From Bryopsis sp. KO-2023 (taxonomy: Eukaryota > Chlorophyta > Ulvophyceae > Bryopsidales > Bryopsidaceae): 64,000 nt of DNA. A model generated the notes under the pieces. The model was given only the letters and a program-made list of their open reading frames with translations. It was not told where the DNA came from and did not search any database. The stretch lies in contig BSYQ01000004.1 of assembly GCA_030272585.1 (NCBI GenBank), forward strand, positions 5,518,001 through 5,582,000, read 5' to 3'. Both the position numbers and the translations under genes were made by a program. Positions 44,068 through 58,000 of the stretch are shown here, one piece after another; position 1 is the first letter of the stretch; every line of letters starts with the position of its first letter.

Positions 44068-45795
44068 GGAGATTTTTGGTGGTTTTTTTTTTTTGTTCCG
44101 GGGTGTGAAATCCTCCAGATTTTACCTTTTTTCAACCAAAAGGAGGGAGGGGGGAGGGGGAAGACATGGATACATGAAAAAGAAATTTAATGAATATATT
44201 ATTTTGTTTCTTAGATCTATATGTTTTTTGTGTGTTTTTTTGGCAATGCTCAATGCAAAACGGGGCGGTAGTTTTTTGGAAAGGTGAAGGGAAAAAAAAG
44301 CAAAAAAACGTAAGGGTAGATTTCTCGAGTGTATCTATATATTTTTCGTAGGGGCTTTATTATTTTTTCATAAACGAGAGATATGAGGACTTGAAAAAAT
44401 TATGTTATGTCTGGAACTTGGGGTTTGTTTTGTGGAGGAGGGAAAAAAGAAAGAGGAAGGCTGGCACCGTGTCAGTGCGACTCTTTTTTTTTGTTTTTTA
44501 TTTAAAGTCTTTGTCATGAAAGGATGCCTTCACAATTTTTTTTTTTTTTCTCGAATTCAGTACAGGAATGATATTGGATGGAACCCCACAGCATTTGATT
44601 ATCCTTGTTTCAACCCGGGGGGTGGGGGTTGGGGGGGGAAAGAAAAAAAGAAAAAGGAGCTCAGAGGCTGAGAGGGGACACCTTACAGAATTGGAACAAT
44701 GAAATATCGTATGCCTTCCTTAATAAAGCTTGCTTAACAAAACTTGACTGGACCTTGCCTAACTGAGAAAGCCACCAAATCGCCAGCTCCCTAACCCCTG
44801 ACTCCACAATACATCGTTCTATTGCTGAACTGTTTTTGAGCTTGCTGCCACAAACGTACCAGAATTTTCCCTTCTTTGAGGAGGACGAGGATGGAACCCC
44901 TCTGAACCCTTGCAAAACTCTACCGAAAAATGTACTCTGATCCAAACACCCACTCCCTCCACAGTTCAGTTGTCTTTAAACATGAACAATAACAAAAGAG
45001 CACAGACTCGTTTTCTCAATTCATTGTAAATTAACACTAGGTGGTCTGCTGAGCAGATATGTAACAAATGCTGAGCTTGTGCTTCTCAATCCTTGTGCAA
45101 AAATACTGGTACCCCCCCCCCCCCTCTTAAACCAATCAATCAATGAATCCACTGTTGCCTGAGGAGCCGCTCAGACAGCTCCTGTGAAATGAGATTAAAC
45201 ACCAAAAAAAAAACGAAAAGAAATCCATCTCCCATGTCGGGCAAAAGCTTTCGCTTTCCTGAAGTCAGATCTTAATCTAAAACAAATTGAAGCACAGCTC
45301 AATTTCAATCAATCAATCAATTACAGCAAAAAGAGGCCATCACCCCCCATAATGCCAGCTCAATTTCAAAACAGCAGAGGCAGGCGATCACCCCCCACGA
45401 TGCCAGACAGCCACAGATATGAACTAAAAGAATCCCACATATTTCTGTTTATTAAAAGGAAGAAAAACTCACAACAATTTGAGGCAGCTGAGCTGAGGTC
45501 GAGGGAAGGAGGGCGGAAGCTGCTCCGACCAGAAGCATCAGTCACCATTGCGTTTGTCCAGCATCACAGTCAGACGCAGAGGCTTCCGGTAGGATGTGTT
45601 CATGCACTCGCTGTTATTCACGAAATCAATTCCGAGACTGGAAAACGGGACCTCGACTCAAGAAGCCAGTCCTCACGGTGCGTGCGTAAGAAAGCGGTTA
45701 CCATTGGAATAGCGTCGACAGAAGAGTGGGATTGAGCTCGAGAGGTTGTTTTCGGGGGTGGTGTTGAAAGAAACTCTCGAATTCTGGGAAAAACG
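44068..45795. other. Spacer between NPC1 and the ArsS-like gene
   Basis: About 1.7 kb. No convincing exon. A minus-strand frame (44661-44945) has no recognised content. There is a C-run at 45113-45124, TCAA microrepeats, and an imperfect 50-60 bp tandem duplication at 45296-45404. The right part should hold the ArsS-like promoter. Confidence 0.45.
45296..45404. repeat. Imperfect tandem duplication, 50-60 bp unit
   Basis: Two copies of CAGCTCAATTTCA...ATCACCCCCCA(T/C)(A/G)ATGC, the first lengthened by extra TCAA units. Confidence 0.75.
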
Positions 45796-48550
45796 ATGAA
45801 GTCAGCCTGGAGCTCCTCGAAATGTCTCGGTGCATCGCTCGGCCCGCGCGTGAGGATCGGCGGTAAAGGGAGGCGAGGTGCAGGCGCGGAGAGGAGATCT
45901 GTTGCTGGGTGAGCCAAAGAAGAGGATTTCGATTCTGCTCTTCTGTTACTCTTTTTTCTTATCCTTTTTTTTGGGGGGGACGCGGGAGGGGGGAAGGGAA
46001 AAAGCCTTGGGTTGTTTGGATAATTTTTTGGTAACAGGTAAATTAAATTGGAGATGAAATTAAGTATGTGGTCCCTGCAGCCCCACCGAAAAACTGCCAT
46101 CTTAGTTTAAAAAATTGTAATGTAATTTTGCTCATCTGTCAACTCTGCACCTGCAGGCCCCCCCCCCCCCCACAAAAAAAAAAAAAGGAAAAAAAAAGGA
46201 GGAGAAAAAGGGGAAATAAGATGCAAACATCTCTTGAAAATCTTATGTTTGTATTGAGTCCGGAGCGAAAGGCACCGTCATCCTGGTTAAAAATAAAATA
46301 AAATAAAGGCTACTTGTATTTTTTTCTTGGCACAGGGATAAGGTGGCTGAAGCAGCGTCTTTGATTCCAGCTACCTTGGACGAGATGTCCAATGATAAAG
46401 AACTGCAAGCGACTCTGGAAAGGCTGGAAAAACACGGACAGCAAGCGCTCACCAGGGAGGAAAAGCTGAAACGGCAAAGGTCCCTGGATAATCTTGGAGC
46501 TCCATCTTTTGCAAAAGTGATTTCGGTAAGACTTCGGAAGGAAAAAGAAATTAAAGAATCCTACATGATGAAAAAAAAAACAATTCTGGAAAAAAGGACA
46601 GAAAAAGAAGAGAGAGTGAGGGATGTTCCTTATCTTTATCTTTTTCTTTTTGTCCGCTTTTTTTTCCCCCTGACGAGACGTGAAATGAGGATCCATTGCA
46701 GGTCTCTGAAAACTTGAGATTTTTCAACAATTAGGCATCTCCATTGTCGAAAACTGAGCCTCTCTCAATCGATCGACAGCCTGGCATCCCTTTAGTCATC
46801 CCTACCCTTTCACTAGACATTTCCCGAATCGTTCCAATATCTAACCGACAAAAAAAAGGAAAAAAAAAGAAAAGAGAGAAAAAACCACCCCGTTTCTCAC
46901 TTGATGAAATTCTTTCCCTTTTTTTTCAGGAAAGCAGTGCTAAAAGCTTGCATCGCGAACAAGCCAAGATATTCCAGTTGAACATCGGATTGTATTGCAA
47001 CCAAGCTTGCACCCATTGTCACGTCGAAAGCTCCCCCAAGAGGACGGAGATGATGGACAGACGCACCGCTGAGCGGTGCATCGAATTGCTGAAAAAAACC
47101 AACTCCATTGAAACTCTGGATATCACTGGAGGTGCCCCCGAACTCAACAGTGAATTCAGGTGGAATCCACACATAATATATATTGGTGATATATATCACC
47201 TGGTGAAGCTGGTGACTGGTTTTTTCCGCTTTTGTTTTTATTTTCTGTTTTGTTTTTTTTTGGGGGGGGAGGGGGGGTTGCATGGCGCAAAACACGTGGA
47301 AATCATCGATCCAAAGCAATATTCCTGCTCAGTCTAGAAAAGATATGTAATAAATCGTTACGCCAAGGGGGTTGTTCGCCATAATGATAGTTACCGGCCG
47401 CACGCATCCACCGAATTTCCTTCCCCCCCCCCCCTCTTGAATTGCCTGAAAACGTAGAGCCAAATCGAAAGCACATGTGATGAGTGGTGTCTTTTTTTTT
47501 TCCCGTGCACAGATATCTTGTGGAAGAGGCATCAGGGTTGGGTGTGGAAATCATCGATCGCTGTAATTTGACGGTGCTTTTGGAGCCGGGGCAAGAAGAC
47601 CTGGCGGAATTTTTGGCCAAACATAAGGTCAGGGTGGTGGCATCTCTGCCATGCTACTCTGAGAAAAACGTCAATCAGCAGAGGGGAGGTGGCGTCTTCG
47701 ATCGATCCATCAAAGGATTGCAGGTGTGTGTGTGAGGGGCCTAAAATGTTTGATTATGGTTATGGTGGAGTTTAGGTCTGAAATATTATGTCAGCAGCAC
47801 TCTGTGTCTGACATGCAAACAATTGCACTGGATATCCTGTTATGAAGCTGTTCACACAACCCATAAAAAAACTATGCTGTGAATCGCAAAGCGATTTCTG
47901 ATTTCAAGAAATGGTGCGTTCGTGCATCAGGCTCCATGTCTTTCGCCCCCTCTGTCTGACCATCCTGCAGATTTCCTCCACAGTTTTTTTGCTGAGTGGA
48001 TTTCAGTTTTTCAGAATTGAAAAAAATTTGATCATTTTGGCTCCAGATGCTGAACGATTTGGGTTACGGCAAAGAAGGCAGCGGGTTGATTCTGGACCTG
48101 GTGTATAACCCGAATGGAGATTTCTTAGCTCCAGACCAGGCCACCCTGGAAACCGCATACAAACAAGAGCTGAAAGACTGCTACGGAATCGATTTCAACT
48201 CCCTTTTTTGCCTGAACAACATGCCCATCAAAAGATTTGCCGATTTTTTGATCCGACGCAACAAGCTGGAGGAGTACATGCAGCTGTTGGTGGATAATTT
48301 CAACGCTTCGGCGGCCGATGGAATCATGTGCAGGGACACAATCAATGTGGGTTGGGACGGCCGAGTGTTCGACTGCGATTTCAATCAGCAGCTGGAAATC
48401 GGGGTGGTGAAGCCAGGGCACAAAGGCTTTGTTACCGTGTTCGATATCGAGAGAGTGGAGGAGCTGACGGGGTGGAAAATCGCTTGCGATAATCACTGTT
48501 TCGGCTGCACGGCGGGGTCAGGGTCGAGCTGCCAAGGCTCCACCATGTGA
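45796..48550 (+). CDS. ArsS-like radical SAM protein, likely organelle-targeted
   Basis: Resembles the arsenosugar biosynthesis radical SAM proteins (ArsS family), which act on methylated arsenic with S-adenosylmethionine and a 4Fe-4S cluster. Five exons keep phase: 45796-45908, 46336-46525, 46930-47159, 47513-47723 and 48047-48550, giving 415 aa. Exon 1 encodes about 38 residues rich in Ser, Ala, Gly and Arg with almost no acid (MKSAWSSSKCLGASLGPRVR), as in plastid or mitochondrial transit peptides. The cluster-binding C124-x3-C128-x2-C131 lies in LYCNQACTHC. Then come TLDITGGAPELN, IIDRCNLTVLLEPGQEDLAE and the family C-terminal domain with GWDGRVFDCDFNQ and a Cys-rich end, DNHCFGCTAGSGSSCQGS. 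The family is mainly bacterial and algal, so transfer from a bacterium or organelle is likely. The exon 1 call rests on phase and composition. The exact substrate is inferred. Confidence 0.87.
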
Positions 48551-50208
48551 AAGTTTTTGCGAAAAAAAATATCAGAAAAAATTCTTGTTTGTGGGAAGTG
48601 GAAAGCTGCATTTGGGGGGGTAGGGGAATTTGAGAAAAGAACTTTTGAGAGGAAGGGATGGGGGGCTGAGTGTTCTGTAGATTGATTTCATTATTGTGGG
48701 GTAAAAGTTTGATTGCATTGTTGATGGTGTGGAAAAGAAAGAGGTATCTTATTTTTTTTTCCAGAACAGTGTTTGTGTGAGTGGCTGCTGCCGCTGAAGA
48801 AGAAAGGCTTGCAGGATTTTTTTTTTTTTCCGGCATTTGCTAGGGCATTTTTTCGTTTCCTTCTCAAGCCCCCTGCTGTTGCACAGAACTCCAGAATCAG
48901 GGGGTCTCCTTTTTATCAAAAATTGGTGTTTTTTTTTTCATTTTGGAAATTTGTTCGTGGTGGGCACTGTTTGGGAAGGTAGCAAGGGGGGTTACAAAAT
49001 ATTTCGCCAGCTGTGTGCAGAAACAAAAAGCGCATAGAAAACCATGTTTTTTTTGGACAATGCTTTAGTTATGCTGATAATATGGAGAGTGCTTGGGATT
49101 GTTTGGGGTTTGTGTGGAAAAAAAAGCCAACGGTGGTTGGTTTCTTTCATATATAAAGTTGGGCTGTTTGGGCTGTCCTTTGTTTTACCTGGGAACATCT
49201 TTATGTGAATTTTCACACTTCTCGATTAGCTAAAAAATAATAATTGCTCCGATCACATCATAGGGATCGATAATACTGGACTGCACACTGATGTTTCAGT
49301 GTCAGTCTCAGGATGATTTTTTTCTCAAAAGACACCGTTTTCCGTTTTCCACCCAAGTCAGTAGTGCACTCACCCCTCCTTAATATTAATCTACAGAAAC
49401 TCTATTAAATCAGATGTTTCACATTGAGGTCAATTTTGCCCATCACAGCTACATGCAGGATAACAGTCAATGTACCCCCCCCCCCCTTCTAAACGATGCA
49501 ATCCCTTTTGTTGATCCAAAATCCCAGTCGATTTTTTTTTCTGGATCGTATTGTATGAGCAAGCTGGACATTCCAAAACGAGGGGGCTTCCCTCCAGCTC
49601 CTAAAAGAAATCAAAATATATCAGGGCTCATATATTCAAAAGCTTCCTCCCCCCCCTCCATAAAGAAAAACAATAATAACAGAAAAATGATCTTTGGGGG
49701 CCTCTCTTTGAAAACAAGAGAGGGCATCATTTCCCAAGCGTTCTTTCCACCTGTTTCTTCAAATCTCTTCACCATGACAAAAACAAAAAAAATATTGGTC
49801 GTCGGGGAAAAAGTAACAGAATAATCGAAAAACCAGAATCGAATGAAATGAATGGAGCGAGCGAGAAGTGGTCTACTCACCGTCGAACTTCTTGGTCGCA
49901 ACCTTCCCGCCACCAGCTTTCCTGTTTTAATCGAGGGCTGGGTGTAGAATTTTTTTAAAACGACGAAGGGGGGAAACTTCATTTGGCGGTGAAAATTGAG
50001 TTGGAAAAAAAAGGAGCAGGATTGGAGGTGTGAGTCCGACCATTGACGTCAAACCACAACCGTCGTTTCTGGCTTCTCAGTTTTGTTTTTTTTTTTCTTT
50101 TCTCAACGAAACCGGCCAAACGGGTTGAAGCGAGTGAACCGGAGTGGGAGGCATTGGCTACGTGGTGGAGGAGCTCAACGCTTGGATTTGTTTTCGGAGA
50201 TACAGTCG
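48551..50208. other. Spacer between ArsS-like and helicase genes
   Basis: About 1.65 kb, rich in homopolymers. No convincing exon on either strand. A TTGACGTCAA site at about 50044-50053 lies about 160 bp upstream of the helicase start codon and is a candidate bZIP-type control site. The helicase promoter should be here. Confidence 0.45.
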
Positions 50209-53200
50209 ATGACCGACAGGAGATTTGGGCGTTCACCTCGGTCTACTTTGAAGCCAGTGCAAGTCGCCGAGTTACTCGCATTCCGAGAGAAGACGGAGTG
50301 GTTGGGCAAGACGAAAGCATTTTTTGACGAGCCTTGGGAAGATGTCGTGAAGAGATTCGGAGGGAAGGAGGACGAGGAGGGGGACGATGCGGATCAAGAG
50401 AGAGCGTTCGTCGTGAGTTCTAATGCGAGGGTGGAAACGCTGGAAAGCCACTCCAGTATGGATTTTGGCGACCCTGTTTTGGTAGTTGAGGATGGGCATG
50501 GGGTGACTGTGAGGGAGAAGGAATTGACGCCGGGAATGGAGGAAAGGGGTCAAGAGTGTCGGGTGAGTTTCTTTAAGTTTGTTTTTTTCTTTCCTTTGCA
50601 ATTGTTTCATTTAGGAAAGTTCTTATAGGTGAAATTCTCTTCGAAAAGAATTGGAGTTGATAAATTCAAGATAAGGGCATTTTTATTTCCCTTGCAAAAG
50701 TGAGAGCTGAGTTTTTATCGAGGATTAATCTTTTGAGAAAAAAATTCAAGGAGTGAAAAGATATTTCTTGTTTATATAATCCATTATATCTAAATTTCAT
50801 CGAAGTGTTAATTTGTAAGTCAATTTTTTAGCTAGGTAAATGTTAAAATAAGAGGGGGGGGTTATTTTTTTGTAGTTTTCTATCATCCAATATAGTCCCC
50901 TCGAGGCCACCCTCAACTCCCCCGATGTTTCTCTACTCCTGTGCTGGCAAGTTACTGATGATTCCGGCGATATGCAAACTTGGTTTCAAGCGTCCGACGA
51001 ACACTCTTTGAAGAAAAACGAATCGGTCGTGAAAATTAAAGGGGTGCACAATCTAGTAGATGGGATTCATTTGGTGGATGGGGTGTTTGGGGAGCAAGGG
51101 AAGAATGGAACAACGCTCTTCTTTATCAAAAACATTGAAAAGGTGGGAGAAGTGGTGGTTTGGCAAGGGGGTTCTGGGGCATTGGTCGAGGAAATTTGTA
51201 ACGTGAATTTGAGAAAATGTGTGACCGTGGTCGAACGGTTGGAAAAGAAATCGCTTCCTATACCAATGCCTCTCTTCGTGGAGGTCGAAAATGAAGAATC
51301 TTCGGAATCTTCGGAGGAGGATTTCGTGCCGTTCGACAGCGAATCGTATGGGCTTTCCGACCCTTCAGTTTCAGATGCTCTTTTGTCGGCGTGCATTTCA
51401 ATGATTCAACTCGAGGTTCAAAAAGGGGTATTCCAAATCGCTCATACGTTACGATTCGTAACGCACAGCGACCGTTCCGGAACGAGGACGGCGATGGTTT
51501 TGGCGAAAGCTTTGTTGAAGGGGGTGGAGCAAGGGTTGATGCAAAGGGGGGACGCGTTGTGTTTGGTGGTGCAAAAGATGGTGGAGTGCGTGTTGGGGGT
51601 GGTGCCGGAAATTCAGACTTCGCCGCTTTTTCAAGGGGGGGTGGTGATGGAGATTCTGTATTGCTTGGACGAAATTTATCGGTCGGTGCAAGTGAATGGT
51701 AGGACTCAATTGTTGGAGGCTGCCCCCAGCAACATTTTCGCGCACATGGATGGGACGGCTGAAACTGCAGCCACTTTGGGTGAGTGAAATCCTCAGAAAA
51801 ATAAAAGTAATGAAAACAACGATGAATTCAGGGTGTGAAAATGTTTGTTTCGTATTTTTTCCCTTTCTCTTGCTTTGTGTGGTTCGTTTTTTGTTTTTTT
51901 TGTGGTGGTGTTGTGCTGTGGAGGGGCTGTGGAGTTGATGGGGATGGGAAAAAAAAAAAGCCAACAGCTGCTTATCACTATCAAAGTTGGGGAGGGGATT
52001 TTGAGTGGTGAGGAGAATTTTTCAGTTGGGGAGAGAGAAATAAGCTCAGCAGAGATTTATACCAGAGTTTTTTTTAAACAGATTTGAAAAAAAATCAGGG
52101 CTGGTGTAGGTTAAGACACCACAGAACACTTGCCTATAGATTCACTGCAGGGGATCTATTGTGGTTAGGTGATTATGAAAACTATGGTTTGTGCGAAAAA
52201 AAAAATAGAATGACCATACCCAGGTAGATGCTTGTTGTTTATTTATACATCTTCCCTGTAACTGTGCACTTCTGTGAAAAGGGGGGGAAAGAAAACAGTG
52301 GGGCGTATAGGCAGTCCCCTAACCATGTTTTTTTTCCCCACTTAACTTGCCTTCGGGGCGTGTGTATGTGTGTCTATCCTATCACAGGAAAAAAAAGAAC
52401 ATTTGAAGCATATAAGTTTTTTTTTTCTCGACGCAATTATGCCCTGTAGAAAATAAACATAAAATAAAACATTCCTGAGTCAAGTGTTTTTGTTTTTGTT
52501 TTTTACCTCAACATCTCAGGGGCGAAGATTGTGTCGATGGCTGGGACTGGAGCATCCAACAATGTGCCTGCACCCTATGTTGCCGAAATGGAAGTGCCGA
52601 ATCTGGACAACATCGACCCCAATCAAATCAGGCATCTGTTCAGAAATGCACCTCATTTGTCCGGCCTACAAAAGGAGATGTGCACCCCCAAGGCGCTGAG
52701 GAAAATCGACGGATACATCGGTCAAAGGAAATCTGGAAAATTGAGGAAATATCAGGTAAAGCCAGACGCCCCCCCCCCAAAAAAAACAAAAAAAAAACAA
52801 AAAACCATACTCCTATGCAATACAAGAGCTTGTTTGTCTGTCAATAGGGGATGTCTCGGGCAATTTCACGGAGGAGTTGCAGTAAGGATTGGATGTGGAT
52901 TAGAATCTGGGGCATGTATTTTTTTTTTTTGGAATTTGAATTGTTCGAGTAATCTCATTTTGGTCTTCCTTTTCGTTTTTTTTTGGAAAGGGTGAAGGGG
53001 GAGGGGGGGCGCTGTTGTCATTTCTGGAATCAGAAAAAAATGTCAAAGAATAGACTGGAACAGAATAATTTAAAAAATGCCTTAAGATATCACTCATTTG
53101 TATAGTGTGAGGGGGTGCATGGGGATTTCAGCCTCAATGTACTAGACTTTCGAAAAAAATAGAATGAGATATGATTGTATATGTGTGTGGAAATTTCTGA

Positions 53201-55018
53201 CAGGAGCATTGCGTCGATAAAGTTACGACCGGAGGGAATTTCGTGTTCGTCGCACCCACAGGAGCAGGGAAAACCAAAATTTTCGTCGAGGCGGCGAGGT
53301 CAGTTGTTACGGACAAAAAAAAAAGAAGAGAGAGTTGCATTTACACGATCGATTGATTTGATTTGCTTTGTTCTGCTTTTTTTTCTGATTTTTTGGGGGA
53401 TGAGGGAAAGAAAGGGCTGGGAAATATGACTTTATTAGTGTTTTACGAGGTTTTTTTTTGAATGGATAGATATTGCTGCATGAGGTTGGATTCACTCATT
53501 GATATATATATATATATATTTATGTATTTTTTCTTTTCTTTTCTTCTTCTTCTTCTTTTTCTTTTTTTGAAGTGGTGGTGGCGATACAAAATTTTCAGCG
53601 CCTTCGAAAAGATTTGTTGCTCCAGACCCCCCCCAAGAAATCAATCAAACCAGAATGAGCTCCTTAAAAACGTTTTGATGTGTGTGTGTGTAGATACATT
53701 TTGGAGGCCAAACACGAAGGGACGGTTGTGGTGATTTGCCCCACCGTTCCGTTGGCAACTCAGCAAGCCAGCGTTTTCGTGGTCGAAGGTTTTCTGCAGG
53801 AGCGGTTTTGGGTCAATGTGTTTTCAAGCGACAACCCGCTCAAACCTGAAACATGGGAAATCATGAGAAGGTGACAGATAAGGCCAAACGATCCTCTTTT
53901 TTTTTTTCAAATCAATTTTTTTTGTCCCCCTATGTGTATACTGGGCATGAAACTGCAGTACATTTGATAGAACAGAAAATTTTGGCCGGGGGAGGGGGTT
54001 TTGAACGAACATGTGTCAGCGGAGTCTAAAAATAATAATAATATTCCAATGACGACGCTTTGTCGAAAAATGGCTTGGCGAGATTCATCGATGCATGGCT
54101 AAAACTTCTTTTCGACGGAACTCTTCTTTTTTTCGGTTTAGTTTTTTTTTTTGCTTCGCTTTCTTTTAAAAGATGCGTTGAAGTTACGACATCGGAGACG
54201 CTCGAGAGAGAGAATGAATTTGCATTTTTATTTTATTTTTTATTTTTATTCTTTGCAGGACTCACAATGTGATGGTCATGACTCCGCAACTGTTGTTGAA
54301 CGTCATGGAATTCGTCAGAACGAACAACCCCATCGAGGAAGGGAATGCGATATTTTACGGCATCGATCTCCTGGTAATATATACATATACACTGTAGAAT
54401 CGATTTTTGAAGGGATTCTGTTCTTTGTTCGTTTTCCACATGGATTTTTTTTTTCCCCTCCAAAAAGAATTACGAAAGCAAACAATGGACGTTTCTGTAG
54501 TGAGTCTTTTTCTTTTTTTTTGTGCGCAGGTATTGGATGAATGCCATCACACAAGAAAAGAGCACGCCTTCAACAAAATCATGCGAGAATACAAAGAAAC
54601 CCCAGGATGCAGGATGCAGGTAACTCCATTCCCCGAGCCCCCCACCCCCCTCCTTTTTTTTTTTTTTTTTTTCAATTCTCCGTGGAACAATTTCTTGGCT
54701 GGTTATTGTGTGTGATACCTCGAATCAATGCTGTGTGTATTTTCATGTGGATGTGTTTTTTTTTCACATTGCATTGATGTGTTTCTTTTCAAACATGGAA
54801 TGTGTAGGTTCTCGGATTCACCGCATCCCCAGCAAAGAGCAAAACAGAGGTAAAATAAAAAAGAAACAACAACAAAATTCCTCCCATTATACCATTCTGC
54901 ACTGTTTTTTTTCTTTTTTTTGTTATTTTAAAACGTGAAGTCAACCAAACAGGATTGACCCAAATATTTTATAGACGAGTATTATTTTATAGACCTAATA
55001 TTTTATTTTACAAACATA

Positions 55019-55084
<66 letters not shown>

Positions 55085-58000
55085 CTACGACCAAAGAAAC
55101 CCTGTACATCACGATACCACTTGGAAACAATCGAAAAGGAAAAAAAATATCTATTATTATTAAATATTTATATATATATATGTGTATTTGTTTTTTTTTT
55201 ATATTATTTTTTTTGGGGGAGGGGAATCATCAAACGAGGGGTGCAAGAACGCTTCTCCTCCTTTTTCAAAAAAAAGAGAAAAAGAAAATCATCATAATTA
55301 TAAAATCTTCTGTCCTTTTTTTGTCTCCACAAAAAAAAATAACCAAAAAAAACAGGAGGAATGCAGAGAGGAGCTCGGAAACTTATTGGGCAGTCTGGAT
55401 GCCACGATGGTGGTGATAACGGAGGACAATGATGAAGTGAAAGCTTTCGTTCCCGGGGCCAGCGAACTGGAGGCATGGACGGAGCCCAGAAAAGAAGATT
55501 CCGTGTTCGCTAGAGCCCTGGGGGCTTATGTCATGAAAGCCTGCAGAAATTACCTTTTACCGCTGGTTGGTAAGTCCTCGAATCGTTTTTTTTTTTCTTC
55601 CCCCCCCCCCCTTAATTTGGGTGTGAACTGTTTGTTTGCTTGTTGCATTTTTACATATTTTTGTCTTTTTTATTTATTTCTAGTACATATATATATGCAC
55701 CTAATCTTTTTGTCTTTTTGTCCATTCGTTGTGCAAAACATTCTGGAAACTGTTGTGAATGTTAAAAAGGGTATGAATCTATATATACATATATAGGTTT
55801 CACGAACCTCGAATTTTTTTTCTCGAGTTGATGTTGTTTTAAAATCGGACTTCGTTTCGACATCGCAGGGAAAGTCGAGGGGGTGAGAAAATTGCAGGAA
55901 AGCTGCATGGTGGATTTCGCTTGCGGCAGGACCTCGACGTTTTTTGAAAGCTGGGTCAGAACCTGCGGGGAAAGCGTCGAGGCGAACAAATCGCTGAAGG
56001 AATTCGAGAAAATCGACCTGGTTGCATCCTTCCATCTGATCCGCTGCTGCAACACAGCTCTGGATCTTTTGACCGATGCTGGATTCGAGTCTGCCATGCG
56101 GTATCTAGCCAAGAAAACTACCGAACTGTCGCTGGTGAGGGGGGATTTGAAATGCATCTGTGCGCGTGTGGTTCCTTTTTCTTTAGGTCGGATTTTTAGG
56201 TAAACGAATTAAGATTCAACAAAGAAAAAGTATATTAAAAAAAAAAAAAAAATCGGAAATCGTGGTCCCAATTGCTGCACATGCGTCTTTTGATTTTGCG
56301 AGGGGTGAATTGATTATCAAAAAAAATGAAATGGGCATGTCATGGTTTGAACACCTCCCCCCCCCCCCAAAAAAAAAGAGAAAAAAAAGCCTTGTTGCAC
56401 CCGATTCACTGACGAATATCGTGTTTAGCGCCAGCTGAGAACTTACTGTTGCAACCAATGTTTTAACAAAACACCCATTTTTTATTTATAGTATGGGGTG
56501 TGAAGAAGCCCCATATCCCAAACCTAAAAATGTTTAAACAAAAAGAATCCGGTGATGTTGCATCCTTGACATATATTTTGTTTTTTTAAACCTAATGTGA
56601 ACTGTGTAAAAAAAAAAAATAGAAAATCGTTTTTTCCGAAATTGTTTTTTCTCTAGACCTTCGCAGGGGATCCTGATTTCCAGAGCTGGATCTACCCAAA
56701 ACTGGTGGCGGGCTTGTATTGCCTGCAGCCGATTCAACAGATTTCCACGGTGCTGCAAGCCTTCCACGTTTCTCCCGAGGGGCTTTCTCAGCGATTCCCG
56801 AGGTTTGTGGAGCTGGTCAAATTCTTGCTGGAGTACAGCAAGCAGCAGCAGTTCCACGGAATCGTTTTCGTGAAAACCAGAGATGGGGTCTACCATCTGG
56901 GAAGCATGCTGAGGTGATTTTTTTTTTCGAGGGGGGAAAAGAAAAAGGAAAAAAAAAGCACGGAAAATAAAAAATAAAAAATAGAGAAATTTTGGGGGGG
57001 GTTCGCTTTTTTTTGTTCTGCTTTTGGTAGAACTTTCCTCCTTTTGTCGATTCCTTTGCCCCATGAGCTGTATGGCTGCACCTCTGCTAGACATCACCAA
57101 TAATTAAGACAAAAACACCTTCTTTCAATAAATATTCTGACGATTTTCCGAAAGTGGAGAGAATGGGGGGGGGGGGGGGGGGGGGGGGGGGTGGAAGTAA
57201 GAATTGTTCATTTTTGGATGCTTTGAATTGAATTTCGGTTCGTTTTTGGTGGTTGCAGAAATCATCCCCAGCTTCGTTTCTTGACGCCCATAGAATTCAT
57301 CGGCCATGGGAGGACCCAGAGGAAGAACAACACGAAGGCTGCTTATCTCGACCCCACAGCTGCGACAAACGCAGTCAGAGGAATGTCAGGGTCTAAGTGA
57401 GTGCATCGATGTTATATTAAAAAATAGTAATAAAATAAATAAATAAATAAATATACAAATATATATATATAAATATATCAGCTTTTTTTCTTCTTTTTTT
57501 TTACTTCCTCAACGAGTTGCCCCCGTTTAATGCCCAAGGGTCGAAGAGAGTGGTAAAGTGGATGTCTGAAGTTGAGACTGTAGTTCAAAACTTTAGCTTA
57601 ACATGATAATTTACAGTTATTCTGTGAAGAGCGCCAGTTCATTTTTATTCTGTTTTCACAAATAAGAAGTAAAAAAAATAGATTTGAAATGGGCAATCGA
57701 TCTCCAAAACAATTTAATTCGATCTCATCGAATTGTCTTTTTTTTGGGAAAATCTGGTGGAGGGGTGGTGATTTTTCCAATTTTTTTTTTCCAGGCAAAG
57801 AGACACCCTGGAAGCGTTCAGCAAACCGGGGCGTCACGTGTTGATCGCGACCAGCGCGGCAGAGGAGGGCATCAACGTGCCCACGTGCGAATTCGTCGTG
57901 CGTTACAGCGTGACGGAAACGGGCATCCAGAGGGTGCAATCACGTGGGAGGACGAGAGTGAAGGGGGCGGTATTTTTGAACATTCTGGAGCGAGAGTCCA

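Noticed and set aside
47281-47335. Exon-like GTGGAAATCATCGATC stretch in an ArsS-like intron
   Set aside because: It resembles the true exon start at about 47545 over 16 nt only and is not bounded by usable splice sites. Probably a small duplication or chance.
49861-49982. Minus-strand frame with splice-like borders upstream of the helicase
   Set aside because: No conserved content in any frame and no partner exons to the left.
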